60,545 bases of DNA from Candidatus Sulfopaludibacter sp. SbA3 (GTDB lineage: Bacteria; Pseudomonadota; Alphaproteobacteria; Caulobacterales; Hyphomonadaceae), in the NCBI GenBank assembly GCA_945888325.1, contig CAMDAC010000018.1, positions 1 through 60,545 of the forward strand, written 5' to 3'. A program made the position numbers and the translations under genes. The notes beneath the pieces were generated by a model. That model did no database searches, was not told where the DNA came from, and was given only the letters and a program-made list of their open reading frames with translations. Positions within the stretch are counted from its first letter, which is position 1. Each line of letters opens with the position of its first letter. Positions 36,525 to 44,178 of this stretch are shown here, piece after piece.

Positions 36525-39500
36525 CTACTCCGCCGCAACAAGCCGCTCTGCTGCAGCGAGGTCCACGGAAACCAGTTTCGACACGCCTTTTTCGCGCATC
36601 GTGACCCCGAAAAGCCGGTCCATCCGGCTCATTGTCACCGGATTATGGGTGATCACGACGAATCGGGTGTCGGTGCGCTGGCGCATCTCGTTCAGCATGT
36701 TGCAGAACCGGTCGACGTTGGCATCATCGAGGGGGGCATCCACCTCGTCCAGCACGCAAATCGGGGCAGGGCGTGAGAGGAACACGGCGAAGATCAGCGC
36801 AGAGGCCGTAAGAGCCTGCTCGCCGCCGGACATCAGGTTCAAGGTGCCCAGCTTCTTGCCCGGAGGTTGGGCGAAGATCTCCAGTCCGGCATTCAACGGA
36901 TCGTCGGCATCCACCAGGCGCAGCTCGGCCTGTCCGCCTCCGAAGAGGGCGATGAACAGCGCCTTGAAGTGGGTGTTCACGGCATCGAAGGCTTCGACGA
37001 GACGCTGGCGCCCCTCGACATTGAGGGCTTCGACGCCTTCGCGCAGCTTGGCGATGGCGGCGGTCAGGTCGTCGCGTTCGGCAATCTGGGTGCCCAGGCG
37101 TGATTCGAGTTCTTCTGCCTCTTCCTCGGCATTCATGTTCACGCCGCCGAGCTGGTCGCGCTCGCGGCGCAGGCCGTCGAGGCGCGATTCGGCTTCGCGG
37201 GGCGTGAAGGCGCCAAGGGTGTCTTCGTCAAGGCCGGCTTCCGCAATCGCCAGCAGGCCTTCTGGCGTACGCTGGAAGGCGTTGCGGGCGTGCTCGACGC
37301 TTTCGGTCAGCTTGGCCTCGGCATTTTCGAGCTTCACTTTCCACGCCGCCAGCTGCTCGCGGGCTTCCGCCGCAGCGGTAGCGGCCTTGCGGGCAGCCGC
37401 GTCGGCTTCGCGGATCGCGGCTTCCTTGCGGGCGAGCGCATCGGCGGCGGCCTGGCGTTCAGTCTCGAGCGTCTCAGTCTCGGCGGCGAGACCGTCGATT
37501 TCGGCGCGCAAGGCTTCCGGCCGTTCACGCGAGGTCTGGACGGTCGCGGCTACGTCTGCGCGGCGCTCGGTGACCTGTGCGAGGCGTTCGTCGGCGGAGG
37601 CAAGGCGTGTGGTCCAAGCCTCCACGTCGCGGGCGAGCGCAGCGCGGCGAGCCACAGCCTGTTCGTGGCCCCGCAACAGGTCGGCGAGCTGGCCGCGCGC
37701 TTCCGTTTCTGCTGCGCGGGCAGCGGTCAGCTTTTCCCGGGCACTCATCATCGCCGCTTCAAGCGCGGCATCTTCTTCTGACCCGCCGCCGGGTGTCGCC
37801 AGGGCGAGCATTTCGGCTATGGCCGAGAGATCGGCTTCTGCGCGGGCGAGGGCGTCGGTGCCCGCCTCACGCTTCAATTGCGTGCGTTCGTTGGCCTGCG
37901 TCGCTTCAATCGCAGCGGCACGGGCATCGGTGAGGGCGCGCTGGGCCGGGGCGATGAACTGGCGCAGGTGGCGGAGGTTTTCTTCTGCCGAGAGGCGCGC
38001 CTTGCGGGCAGCTTCAAGGTTGGCGGCAAGTTCGTCGGATTCGGCTTGGCGGGCGATTAGCTCTGCCTGGGCCGCTTCCACACGCGCCTTCTGTTCCAGA
38101 CGCGCGGCGGCGCTGACGGGAGCATCTGGCGTGCGGATGAAACCATCCCAGCGCCAGAGGTGTCCTTCGCGGGAGACGAGCCGCTGGCCGGGATTGAGGC
38201 TGGTGAACAGACGCGCACCCTCGGCCGGAGTGACGAGACCGCATTGCGAGAGCCGCGGCGCAAGTTCGCCCGGCGCCTCGACGAACTTCGTCAAAGGCTC
38301 TGCCCCGTCCGGAAGCGCCTGCGAGATCGATGCAGCGCCGCTCCAGAACAGGGCTGCGGTTCGATCTGTCGACGCTTCGATATCGTCGCCCAGTGCTGCG
38401 GCGACGGCGCGCTCATAGCCCTCGTGCGTGCGCAGTCGGTCAATGACAGGCGGTGCGGCGGAAGGATCCGAGCGGCGCATCAGGCGTGCCAGACCGGCGA
38501 TCTCTGCTTCGAGCGCGCGCACGGCATGGTTGGCGGCGTTGAACGGCGGCTCGGATTCGCCTTCGGCTACGCGGGCGCGGGCCAGATCGGCTTCTGCCAA
38601 CTCCACAGCGCGTTCCGCGTCGCCCAGTGCGATTTCGGCCTCGGCTTCGGCATTCTTGGCCTGGCGCAAGTGAAGCAGGTTGATGCCCGCATCTTCGAGG
38701 CCGGTCATCTCGGCACGCAGGCGCGCTATCTCTGTGGTCAGATGTTCCTTACGGCGAGACTGGGCGGCGGCGCTTTCTTCGGCGGCCCGGCGGCGGGCGC
38801 GCAGTTCGGAGAGGCGCTGCTGCGCGTCGTCGGCGGCGCGTTCGGCATCCGCGAGATGGGTCCGGGCCGTTTCAAGTGCAGCGCGGGCATCTGCATCACG
38901 GCGGGCCGAGAGCGCTGCATCCTCCTGCGGCAGGGCGGCAAGCTCTTCCTGGGCTTGCGCTAGCGCAGCGGCGGCTTCCTCGCGCGCCGTCGACTCGCGG
39001 TTGAAGTCGATCGACAGGCGTAGCGATTCGGCCTCGAGTCGGGCATGCGACTCGGCGGCGATGCGCCTCTCGGTTTCGAGTTTCGCCAGCGTGATGCGGG
39101 CCTGGCCAAGCCGCGCGGCGGCCTGCATTTCTGTATCACGCAGCGGCGCAAGGCCGTCTCCCGCTTCAATCCGCTCCTTCTCGCGCACCGCATCTTCGCG
39201 GGAGAGGTCTTCCACCTGGCGCTTCAGCGTATCCAACTGCGTGCGCGCGGTTTCAGCGGCGAGGCGCGCCTCGACCCAGCGCAGGTGGGCAACCAACGCC
39301 TCAAGCGCCTGGATTTCTTCGGTCAGTTTGCGGTAGCGGCGCGCCTTGGAAGCCTGCCGCTTGAGGCTGCCAAGTTGGCGTTCGACCTCGGCCGAGACTT
39401 CCGCGAGACGCTGGAGGTTGGCTTCGGCGCCGTCGAGCTTCAGTTCGGCCTCGTGGCGGCGGCTATTCAACCCGGCGATGCCCGCGGCTTCTTCAAGGAT

Positions 39501-39986
39501 CCGCCTACGGTTCTGCGGCTTGGAGCCGATCAATTCCGAAATCTGTCCTTGCCGGACGAGGGCAGGGGAGTTCGCGCCGGTGGAAGCGTCAGCGAACAGC
39601 AGCTGGATGTCCTTGCCGCGCACGGTGCGCCCGTTGATGCGATAGCTGGAGCCTGCGCCGCGCCGCAGCTTCCGCTCGATCTCAAGCTGGTCTGCGCCGT
39701 TGAATTCCGGCGGGGCTGTCCGCTTCGAGTTGTCGAGCACGAGGATGACCTCGGCAGTCTCCCGCGCCGGGCGGCCGTCCGCGCCGTTGAAGATCAGGTC
39801 GTCCATCTCGCCGCCGCGCATGGCCTTGGCAGAGTTGGCGCCCATCGCCCAGCGCAGGGCTTCCAGCAAGTTTGACTTGCCGCATCCGTTCGGGCCGACG
39901 ATGCCGGTCAGGCCCGGCTCGATCGGCACAGTTTGCGGGTCTACGAACGACTTGAAGCCGGCAATGCGAAGCTCAGTGATCTGCAT
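36525..39986 (-). CDS. smc: Chromosome segregation protein SMC
   Basis: This 1153-aa protein has an N-terminal ATPase half with Walker A GPNGCGKSN (about 32-40), a long coiled coil, a hinge around 500-660, returning coiled coil, and a C-terminal half with signature LNLMSGGEQALTASAL and Walker B PICVLDEVDAPLDDANVDRF. It is the ring ATPase of the condensin-like SMC-ScpAB complex that compacts chromosomes and aligns arms. It lies 15 bp after the DsbA-like gene and the pair is probably co-transcribed. Strong third-position GC and Ala/Glu/Arg richness create long antisense open frames, which are not genes. Confidence 0.98.
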   Translation of the reverse strand: MQITELRIAGFKSFVDPQTVPIEPGLTGIVGPNGCGKSNLLEALRWAMGANSAKAMRGGEMDDLIFNGADGRPARETAEVILVLDNSKRTAPPEFNGADQLEIERKLRRGAGSSYRINGRTVRGKDIQLLFADASTGANSPALVRQGQISELIGSKPQNRRRILEEAAGIAGLNSRRHEAELKLDGAEANLQRLAEVSAEVERQLGSLKRQASKARRYRKLTEEIQALEALVAHLRWVEARLAAETARTQLDTLKRQVEDLSREDAVREKERIEAGDGLAPLRDTEMQAAARLGQARITLAKLETERRIAAESHARLEAESLRLSIDFNRESTAREEAAAALAQAQEELAALPQEDAALSARRDADARAALETARTHLADAERAADDAQQRLSELRARRRAAEESAAAQSRRKEHLTTEIARLRAEMTGLEDAGINLLHLRQAKNAEAEAEIALGDAERAVELAEADLARARVAEGESEPPFNAANHAVRALEAEIAGLARLMRRSDPSAAPPVIDRLRTHEGYERAVAAALGDDIEASTDRTAALFWSGAASISQALPDGAEPLTKFVEAPGELAPRLSQCGLVTPAEGARLFTSLNPGQRLVSREGHLWRWDGFIRTPDAPVSAAARLEQKARVEAAQAELIARQAESDELAANLEAARKARLSAEENLRHLRQFIAPAQRALTDARAAAIEATQANERTQLKREAGTDALARAEADLSAIAEMLALATPGGGSEEDAALEAAMMSAREKLTAARAAETEARGQLADLLRGHEQAVARRAALARDVEAWTTRLASADERLAQVTERRADVAATVQTSRERPEALRAEIDGLAAETETLETERQAAADALARKEAAIREADAAARKAATAAAEAREQLAAWKVKLENAEAKLTESVEHARNAFQRTPEGLLAIAEAGLDEDTLGAFTPREAESRLDGLRRERDQLGGVNMNAEEEAEELESRLGTQIAERDDLTAAIAKLREGVEALNVEGRQRLVEAFDAVNTHFKALFIALFGGGQAELRLVDADDPLNAGLEIFAQPPGKKLGTLNLMSGGEQALTASALIFAVFLSRPAPICVLDEVDAPLDDANVDRFCNMLNEMRQRTDTRFVVITHNPVTMSRMDRLFGVTMREKGVSKLVSVDLAAAERLVAAE

Positions 39987-40001
39987 GCCGGCGCCTCATC
40001 G

Positions 40002-40685
40002 TTACTGAACGCCCTTCTCGGCGAGCAGGGCGTCAATCTGCTTCGAGAAGCCTTCGACCGTGCGGTAGTCGCCTTCGAAATTGCGCAGCTTGCCATCGAG
40101 AATGAACGTGGGCGTGCCATTTACGCCGAACTGTTCGGCTGACTGGTACACGGCGGCCAGCTGGTCGCGATACTCCGGGTTCTCAAGGCAGGCATCGAAC
40201 TCTTCGTCGGTTTCGATCCCGTGGCGTTTGGCTACGGTTTTCAACATGCCGCCGAGTGCGCCGACATTGGCTGCTTGAACGATGCCTTCCTGATTCTCGA
40301 AGAGATCATCCAGCACGTCAAAATACTTGTCCTCGCCAGCACAGAGGGCAACCACATACGCCGCCACATCGGCCTGGCCGTGAATCGGGAATTCGCGGAA
40401 CACGAACTTCACCTTGCCGGTAGAGACATATTTTTCTTCGAGCGCGGGATAGATTTCATCGTGGAAATACTTGCACGCCGGGCAGGTGGGCGAGGCGTAT
40501 TCGATCAGCGTGATCGGCGCGTTGGGGGCGCCCTTGACATGGCCCAGCTCGCCCGAAACGGCGGCTGCAGGGGCGCCTGCGCCGGGCTTCGGGGTTGTGG
40601 AGCTGTCGCCTGTAGCTGCGCCGCAGGCAACGACTGCCAGTACGGGAAGAGCCATCAGGGCCAAACGCCGGGAAAGAGATGCCAT
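40002..40685 (-). CDS. DsbA-family thioredoxin-fold lipoprotein
   Basis: This 227-aa protein starts at ATG 40685 (an ATG two codons upstream is also possible). The lipoprotein signal ends VVAC (Cys21), followed by a Pro/Ala linker, then a DsbA-like thioredoxin fold with active site Cys68-Pro-Ala-Cys71 in YASPTCPACKYFHDEIYP, the inserted helical domain, and cis-Pro region VNGTPTFILDG. It likely oxidises or shuffles disulfides in the periplasm. It belongs to the group linked to DsbD/BdbD-like enzymes rather than E. coli DsbA. The dsbA-smc order is conserved in alphaproteobacteria. Confidence 0.92.
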   Translation of the reverse strand: MASLSRRLALMALPVLAVVACGAATGDSSTTPKPGAGAPAAAVSGELGHVKGAPNAPITLIEYASPTCPACKYFHDEIYPALEEKYVSTGKVKFVFREFPIHGQADVAAYVVALCAGEDKYFDVLDDLFENQEGIVQAANVGALGGMLKTVAKRHGIETDEEFDACLENPEYRDQLAAVYQSAEQFGVNGTPTFILDGKLRNFEGDYRTVEGFSKQIDALLAEKGVQ

Positions 40686-40755
40686 GGTCATGAGCCTCGC
40701 GTTAAGGAATGAGTCGCACCGGTTGCCAAATGGTTAAGAAATCTGGCCCGGCAGT

Positions 40756-41295
40756 TTACGGGTCTGCCGATAGCACAGCCTTGCCCAAGGCAACAATTGC
40801 GGCGCGCAGGCGCGGATTCTCGATGCGGCTGGCTTCAGTTTCAAGAGCTTGCGCCTCATCCGGCGTCAACGGGCGGGCCTTGGGGCGATAGGTGACCGTT
40901 TCGGCGCCGCGCTGGATGGGGCCCTGCACGATGCGGATGGCGATTATATCGCCGCCTGCGGCGACGGAAACGCGCTGGCGGATCGTCTCCGACTGGTGCT
41001 GAACCAGCGGCGCCGCTTGCGGAATGACCCGCAGGGTCAGCACCCGGCCGTCCTTGGAGGCGCTGATCTTTTCGGGGTGGGAAAACTTGTAGATCTGCTC
41101 ACCTGCAATCTCCCGCCAGCGCGCTTGCAGAAGCTTGAGTGGCGGCAGTTTGCCGGCCCCGGATTTGCGGCCGACCCGGTCAGCCGAGATCGCCACGGCC
41201 TTCATCGGCGGACGAAGCGCGCGGGCCCGCGTATAGCGCAGCTTGACCAGCGCGCGCGCCTCTTCCAGCGGATCGAGGGTTGATCTTGTGACCAT
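40756..41295 (-). CDS. DUF721 (DciA-like) protein
   Basis: This 179-aa protein starts at ATG 41295; the frame runs on upstream into the divergent mutY without homology. The conserved domain covers about 40-110: LLQARWREIAGEQIYKFSHPEKISASKDGRVLTLRV. DUF721 includes DciA, the helicase loader/operator that replaces DnaC in many bacteria. Here it is the alphaproteobacterial form adjacent to mutY, and role in helicase loading is inference from family. A basic C-terminus follows. Confidence 0.88.
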   Translation of the reverse strand: MVTRSTLDPLEEARALVKLRYTRARALRPPMKAVAISADRVGRKSGAGKLPPLKLLQARWREIAGEQIYKFSHPEKISASKDGRVLTLRVIPQAAPLVQHQSETIRQRVSVAAGGDIIAIRIVQGPIQRGAETVTYRPKARPLTPDEAQALETEASRIENPRLRAAIVALGKAVLSADP

Positions 41296-41334
41296 GATCG
41301 CAAACCTGCACGGCTTCTGAGGCGAGGAAAAGGC

Positions 41335-42381
41335 ATGCGCGCGAAAAGTGAACAGCCGCTTGCCGGGATCGTCCCGAAGCTGCTCGCGTGGTTTGACCGG
41401 TCCGCGCGCACATTGCCCTGGCGTACTGCGCCGGGCGTGAGGCGCGACCCCTACCGTGTCTGGCTGTCTGAAATCATGCTGCAACAGACGACCGTGCCGC
41501 ACGCCGCGCCGTACTTTGCTGCCTTTACGACGCGCTGGCCCACAGTCGAGGCGCTTGCGGCGGCGCGGGATGAGGACGTGATGCAGGCCTGGGCGGGCCT
41601 CGGTTACTATGCGCGCGCCCGCAACCTGCTGAAATGCGCGCGTGAGGTCGCCGCGCAGGGAGGTTTTCCGGAGACGGAATCGGGGCTGCGAACACTGCCC
41701 GGGATCGGTCCCTATACGGCAGGAGCCATCGCGGCGCTGGCCTTCGGGGAGAGGACACCGGCGGTCGACGGAAATGCCGAGCGCGTGTTTGCGCGGCTGC
41801 TGGCAATCAAGGAAGACTGGGCGGCCGCGAAGAAACGTATCGCCTTGCTCGCGCGCGATCTTGTACCGGCTGATCGTCCCGGCGCGTTTGCCGAAGCGCT
41901 GATGGATATTGGCGCGACCATTTGCACGCCCCGGAAACCCAATTGCGCGATCTGTCCGGTGGCAGCGTATTGCCGGGCGCTCGCAGAAGGGGAGGCTGAG
42001 CGGTATCCGATCAAGCCCGAGAAGATAGCGCGGCCCGAGCGGTTCGGCACAGCGTATGTCCTGCGGCGCAACGGAAACGTGTGGCTTGTCCGTCGACCAC
42101 CCTCGGGGCTGCTTGGCGGGATGCTGGCTCTACCCTCTTCGGAGTGGAGCGAAACCCGGCAGCATGCAGCCGCTCCTGTTGACGCTGAATGGGAAGTGCT
42201 GGGCGAAGTGCGTCACGTGTTCACGCATTTCAGCCTCAAGCTGGACGTATGGTCCGCCAAAACGCCGAACACCGAATTGCCAGAAGGCTTCTGGACTTCC
42301 GAGGATGAGATTGACGGATTGCCTACCGTCTTTGCGAAGGCAGCCGCGCTTGCCGGCCTCAGCGCGCGGCGAAAACGTTGA
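41335..42381 (+). CDS. mutY: A/G-specific adenine glycosylase
   Basis: This 348-aa protein has the helix-hairpin-helix glycosylase domain with VWLSEIMLQQTTV, LPGIGPYTAGAIAALAFG (HhH) and catalytic Asp in PAVDGNAERVF. A [4Fe-4S] cluster motif follows in CTPRKPNCAICPVAAYC (C-x6-C-x2-C-x5-C), then a C-terminal NUDIX-like 8-oxoG recognition domain with VFTHFSLKLDVW. It removes A mispaired with 8-oxoG. The 3' end overlaps the convergent CSD-DUF1294 gene by 23 nt. Confidence 0.97.
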   Translation: MRAKSEQPLAGIVPKLLAWFDRSARTLPWRTAPGVRRDPYRVWLSEIMLQQTTVPHAAPYFAAFTTRWPTVEALAAARDEDVMQAWAGLGYYARARNLLKCAREVAAQGGFPETESGLRTLPGIGPYTAGAIAALAFGERTPAVDGNAERVFARLLAIKEDWAAAKKRIALLARDLVPADRPGAFAEALMDIGATICTPRKPNCAICPVAAYCRALAEGEAERYPIKPEKIARPERFGTAYVLRRNGNVWLVRRPPSGLLGGMLALPSSEWSETRQHAAAPVDAEWEVLGEVRHVFTHFSLKLDVWSAKTPNTELPEGFWTSEDEIDGLPTVFAKAAALAGLSARRKR

Positions 42382-42979
42382 TCTGGACGAAGGCGGCCAT
42401 ATTGATGGCGACGGTCATCCAGAACAGTGTACGGAAGGTTGTTTTCTGCGTCTTGTGACGGAACACTTCCTGCGCGACGATGGCGCCTGGCCAGCCTCCG
42501 ACGAGGCCGATGAGCAACAGGATCGTTTCAGAGACGCGCCACTGTTTCTGGCTCGCCGCAGCCTTGTCGAGGCCGTAGCCCGAGAAGCAGGCGACACTGG
42601 CGACACCGTAGATAATGAACCAGTTCGACGAAACCGGCTGCACGGTCGAGATGGCGACCACGATGAAAAGAAATGCCGCGATGACCAGAAACCGCGGTCC
42701 GCGCTGCAGGAATTGCGAGAGAAAGCTGGGGCGGGCTTTCGGAACGGCAACGTAAGCTACGCGCTTCGCCTTAGGGCGCCCGTCCTTGCTGATGTCGAGG
42801 TCGAATTCGTAGTCGCCGCCGACTTCGATGTGGCGGCCTTCCTTGGCAAAGGCGCTGGCATGCACGAACACGTCCTGTCCGCCGCCTTCAGGGGCAATGA
42901 ACCCAAAGCCGCGCTCGTCACTCCAGCTGATAAGGCGCCCAAGCGAGCGCGCGGCGGCAGGGGGCGCTACCGCTTTCAC
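42359..42979 (-). CDS. Cold-shock domain + DUF1294 membrane protein
   Basis: This 206-aa protein starts at GTG 42979, overlapping the prfB TGA as GTGA. An N-terminal cold-shock domain (about 12-75) has RNP1-like [23 protein letters not shown], so it probably binds single-stranded nucleic acid. A C-terminal DUF1294 domain has about three to four transmembrane helices and the family motif [17 protein letters not shown] with LGLIGGWPGA-like [18 protein letters not shown]. The fusion puts a cytoplasmic RNA/DNA binder on the membrane. It is a known architecture of unknown role. The 3' end overlaps mutY. Confidence 0.92.
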   Translation of the reverse strand: MKAVAPPAAARSLGRLISWSDERGFGFIAPEGGGQDVFVHASAFAKEGRHIEVGGDYEFDLDISKDGRPKAKRVAYVAVPKARPSFLSQFLQRGPRFLVIAAFLFIVVAISTVQPVSSNWFIIYGVASVACFSGYGLDKAAASQKQWRVSETILLLIGLVGGWPGAIVAQEVFRHKTQKTTFRTLFWMTVAINMAAFVQINVFAAR

Positions 42980-44083
42980 GACGTCTCTTCGCGTGCGACC
43001 GAGGCGGCGAGAGAAGCCGACAGGAACCGGTCAATGTCGCCGTCGAGCACGCCGCCCGTATCGGAAGTTTCGACATCGGTGCGCAAGTCTTTGACCATCT
43101 GGTAGGGCTGCAAAACATAGGAACGAATCTGGTGGCCAAATCCGATGGCGCTCTTGTCTGCATACTGCGCGTCTGCGACGGATTTTCGCTTTTGAAGCTC
43201 AATCTCGTAGAGCTTTGAGCGTAACATCTTCCAGGCTTCGTCACGGTTCTGGTGTTGCGAACGGCCGTTCTGGCAGGACACGACCGTGTTGGTCGGAATG
43301 TGAGTCAGTCGCACGGCGGAGTCCGTCTTGTTGATGTGCTGACCGCCTGCGCCGGAGGCGCGATAGGTGTCGGTCCGTACATCGGACGGGTTGATCTCGA
43401 TGTCGATCTTGTCATCGATTACCGGTGTGACGCCAACGGACGAAAACGATGTGTGGCGCCGCGCTGACGAATCATAGGGCGAGATTCGCACGAGGCGGTG
43501 GACGCCGGTTTCGGACTTGAGCCAGCCATAGGCGTTCTCGCCCTTGATCTGGATCGTCGCGGATTTGATGCCGGCCTCCTCGCCTTCGCGCTCGTCGAGT
43601 TCCTCGACCGTGTAGCCGTGCTTTTCCGCCCAGCGCACATACATGCGGCGCAGGATCGAGGCCCAGTCCTGGCTTTCCGTACCGCCTTCTCCGGCGTTGA
43701 TTTGCACGTAGCAATCATTGCCGTCGGCTTCGCCTGAGAGCAGCGCGGCGAGTTCAGCTTTCTGTGCCTGATCGGCTGAGCGGGCGAGCGACGATTGCAG
43801 GTCGGCCAGCAGGCCCGCGTCGCCCTCTGCGAGTTCCATGAACTCCGGTGCGTCCGCGATTTCCTTTTCCAACGACTGCACCATGGCGATGCCGTCCGCC
43901 AGTTTCTGGCGTTCGCGCATCAACTTCTGCGCTTCCGCCGGATCATTCCAGAAGTCCGGGCGCTCCGAGAGGGCGGTCAGTTCGTCGAGGCGTTTCGTGG
44001 CTGTATCCCAGTCAAAGACGCCTCCGTAGCAAGGCGGCGGACTGGCGGATCTGTTCAATCAGGGATCGGATTTCGGCGGACAC
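42976..44083 (-). CDS. prfB: Peptide chain release factor 2 (programmed +1 frameshift)
   Basis: Full-length RF2 of 368 aa is read as GTG 44083 to CTT 44017-44015 (23 codons), skip T44014, then GAC 44013 to the stop at 42976. An AAGGAGG lies 7 nt before the GTG. The zero frame ends at UGA (44014-44012) in the canonical CUU-UGA-C site; GGAGG lies three nt before the CUU and acts as the internal Shine-Dalgarno. The frame after the shift continues [12 protein letters not shown] and contains the GGQ loop in [19 protein letters not shown] and the stop-recognition SPF-class region near [15 protein letters not shown]. It recognises UGA and UAA. The downstream CSD gene is coupled by GTGA. Confidence 0.95.
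44011..44025 (-). promoter_or_regulatory. prfB autoregulatory frameshift site
   Basis: On the minus strand: GGAGG (44025-44021), three nt, CTT (44017-44015), TGA (44014-44012), C (44011). Known mechanism: when RF2 is scarce the ribosome pauses at UGA, slips +1 on CUU and makes RF2. All elements have the textbook order and spacing. Confidence 0.95.
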
Positions 44084-44178
44084 GGCGCGCCTCCTTCAGG
44101 TAAACGTTGAATGGGTCTGGACGGGCTATAGACGTGCCCGAAGGCACGGTCAAAGCAAGGATCGCTGACGCGGCTGCG

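Noticed and set aside
36601-38418. 605-codon Ser/Arg/Ala-rich frame
   Set aside because: Antisense to smc; its composition mirrors the SMC coiled coil.
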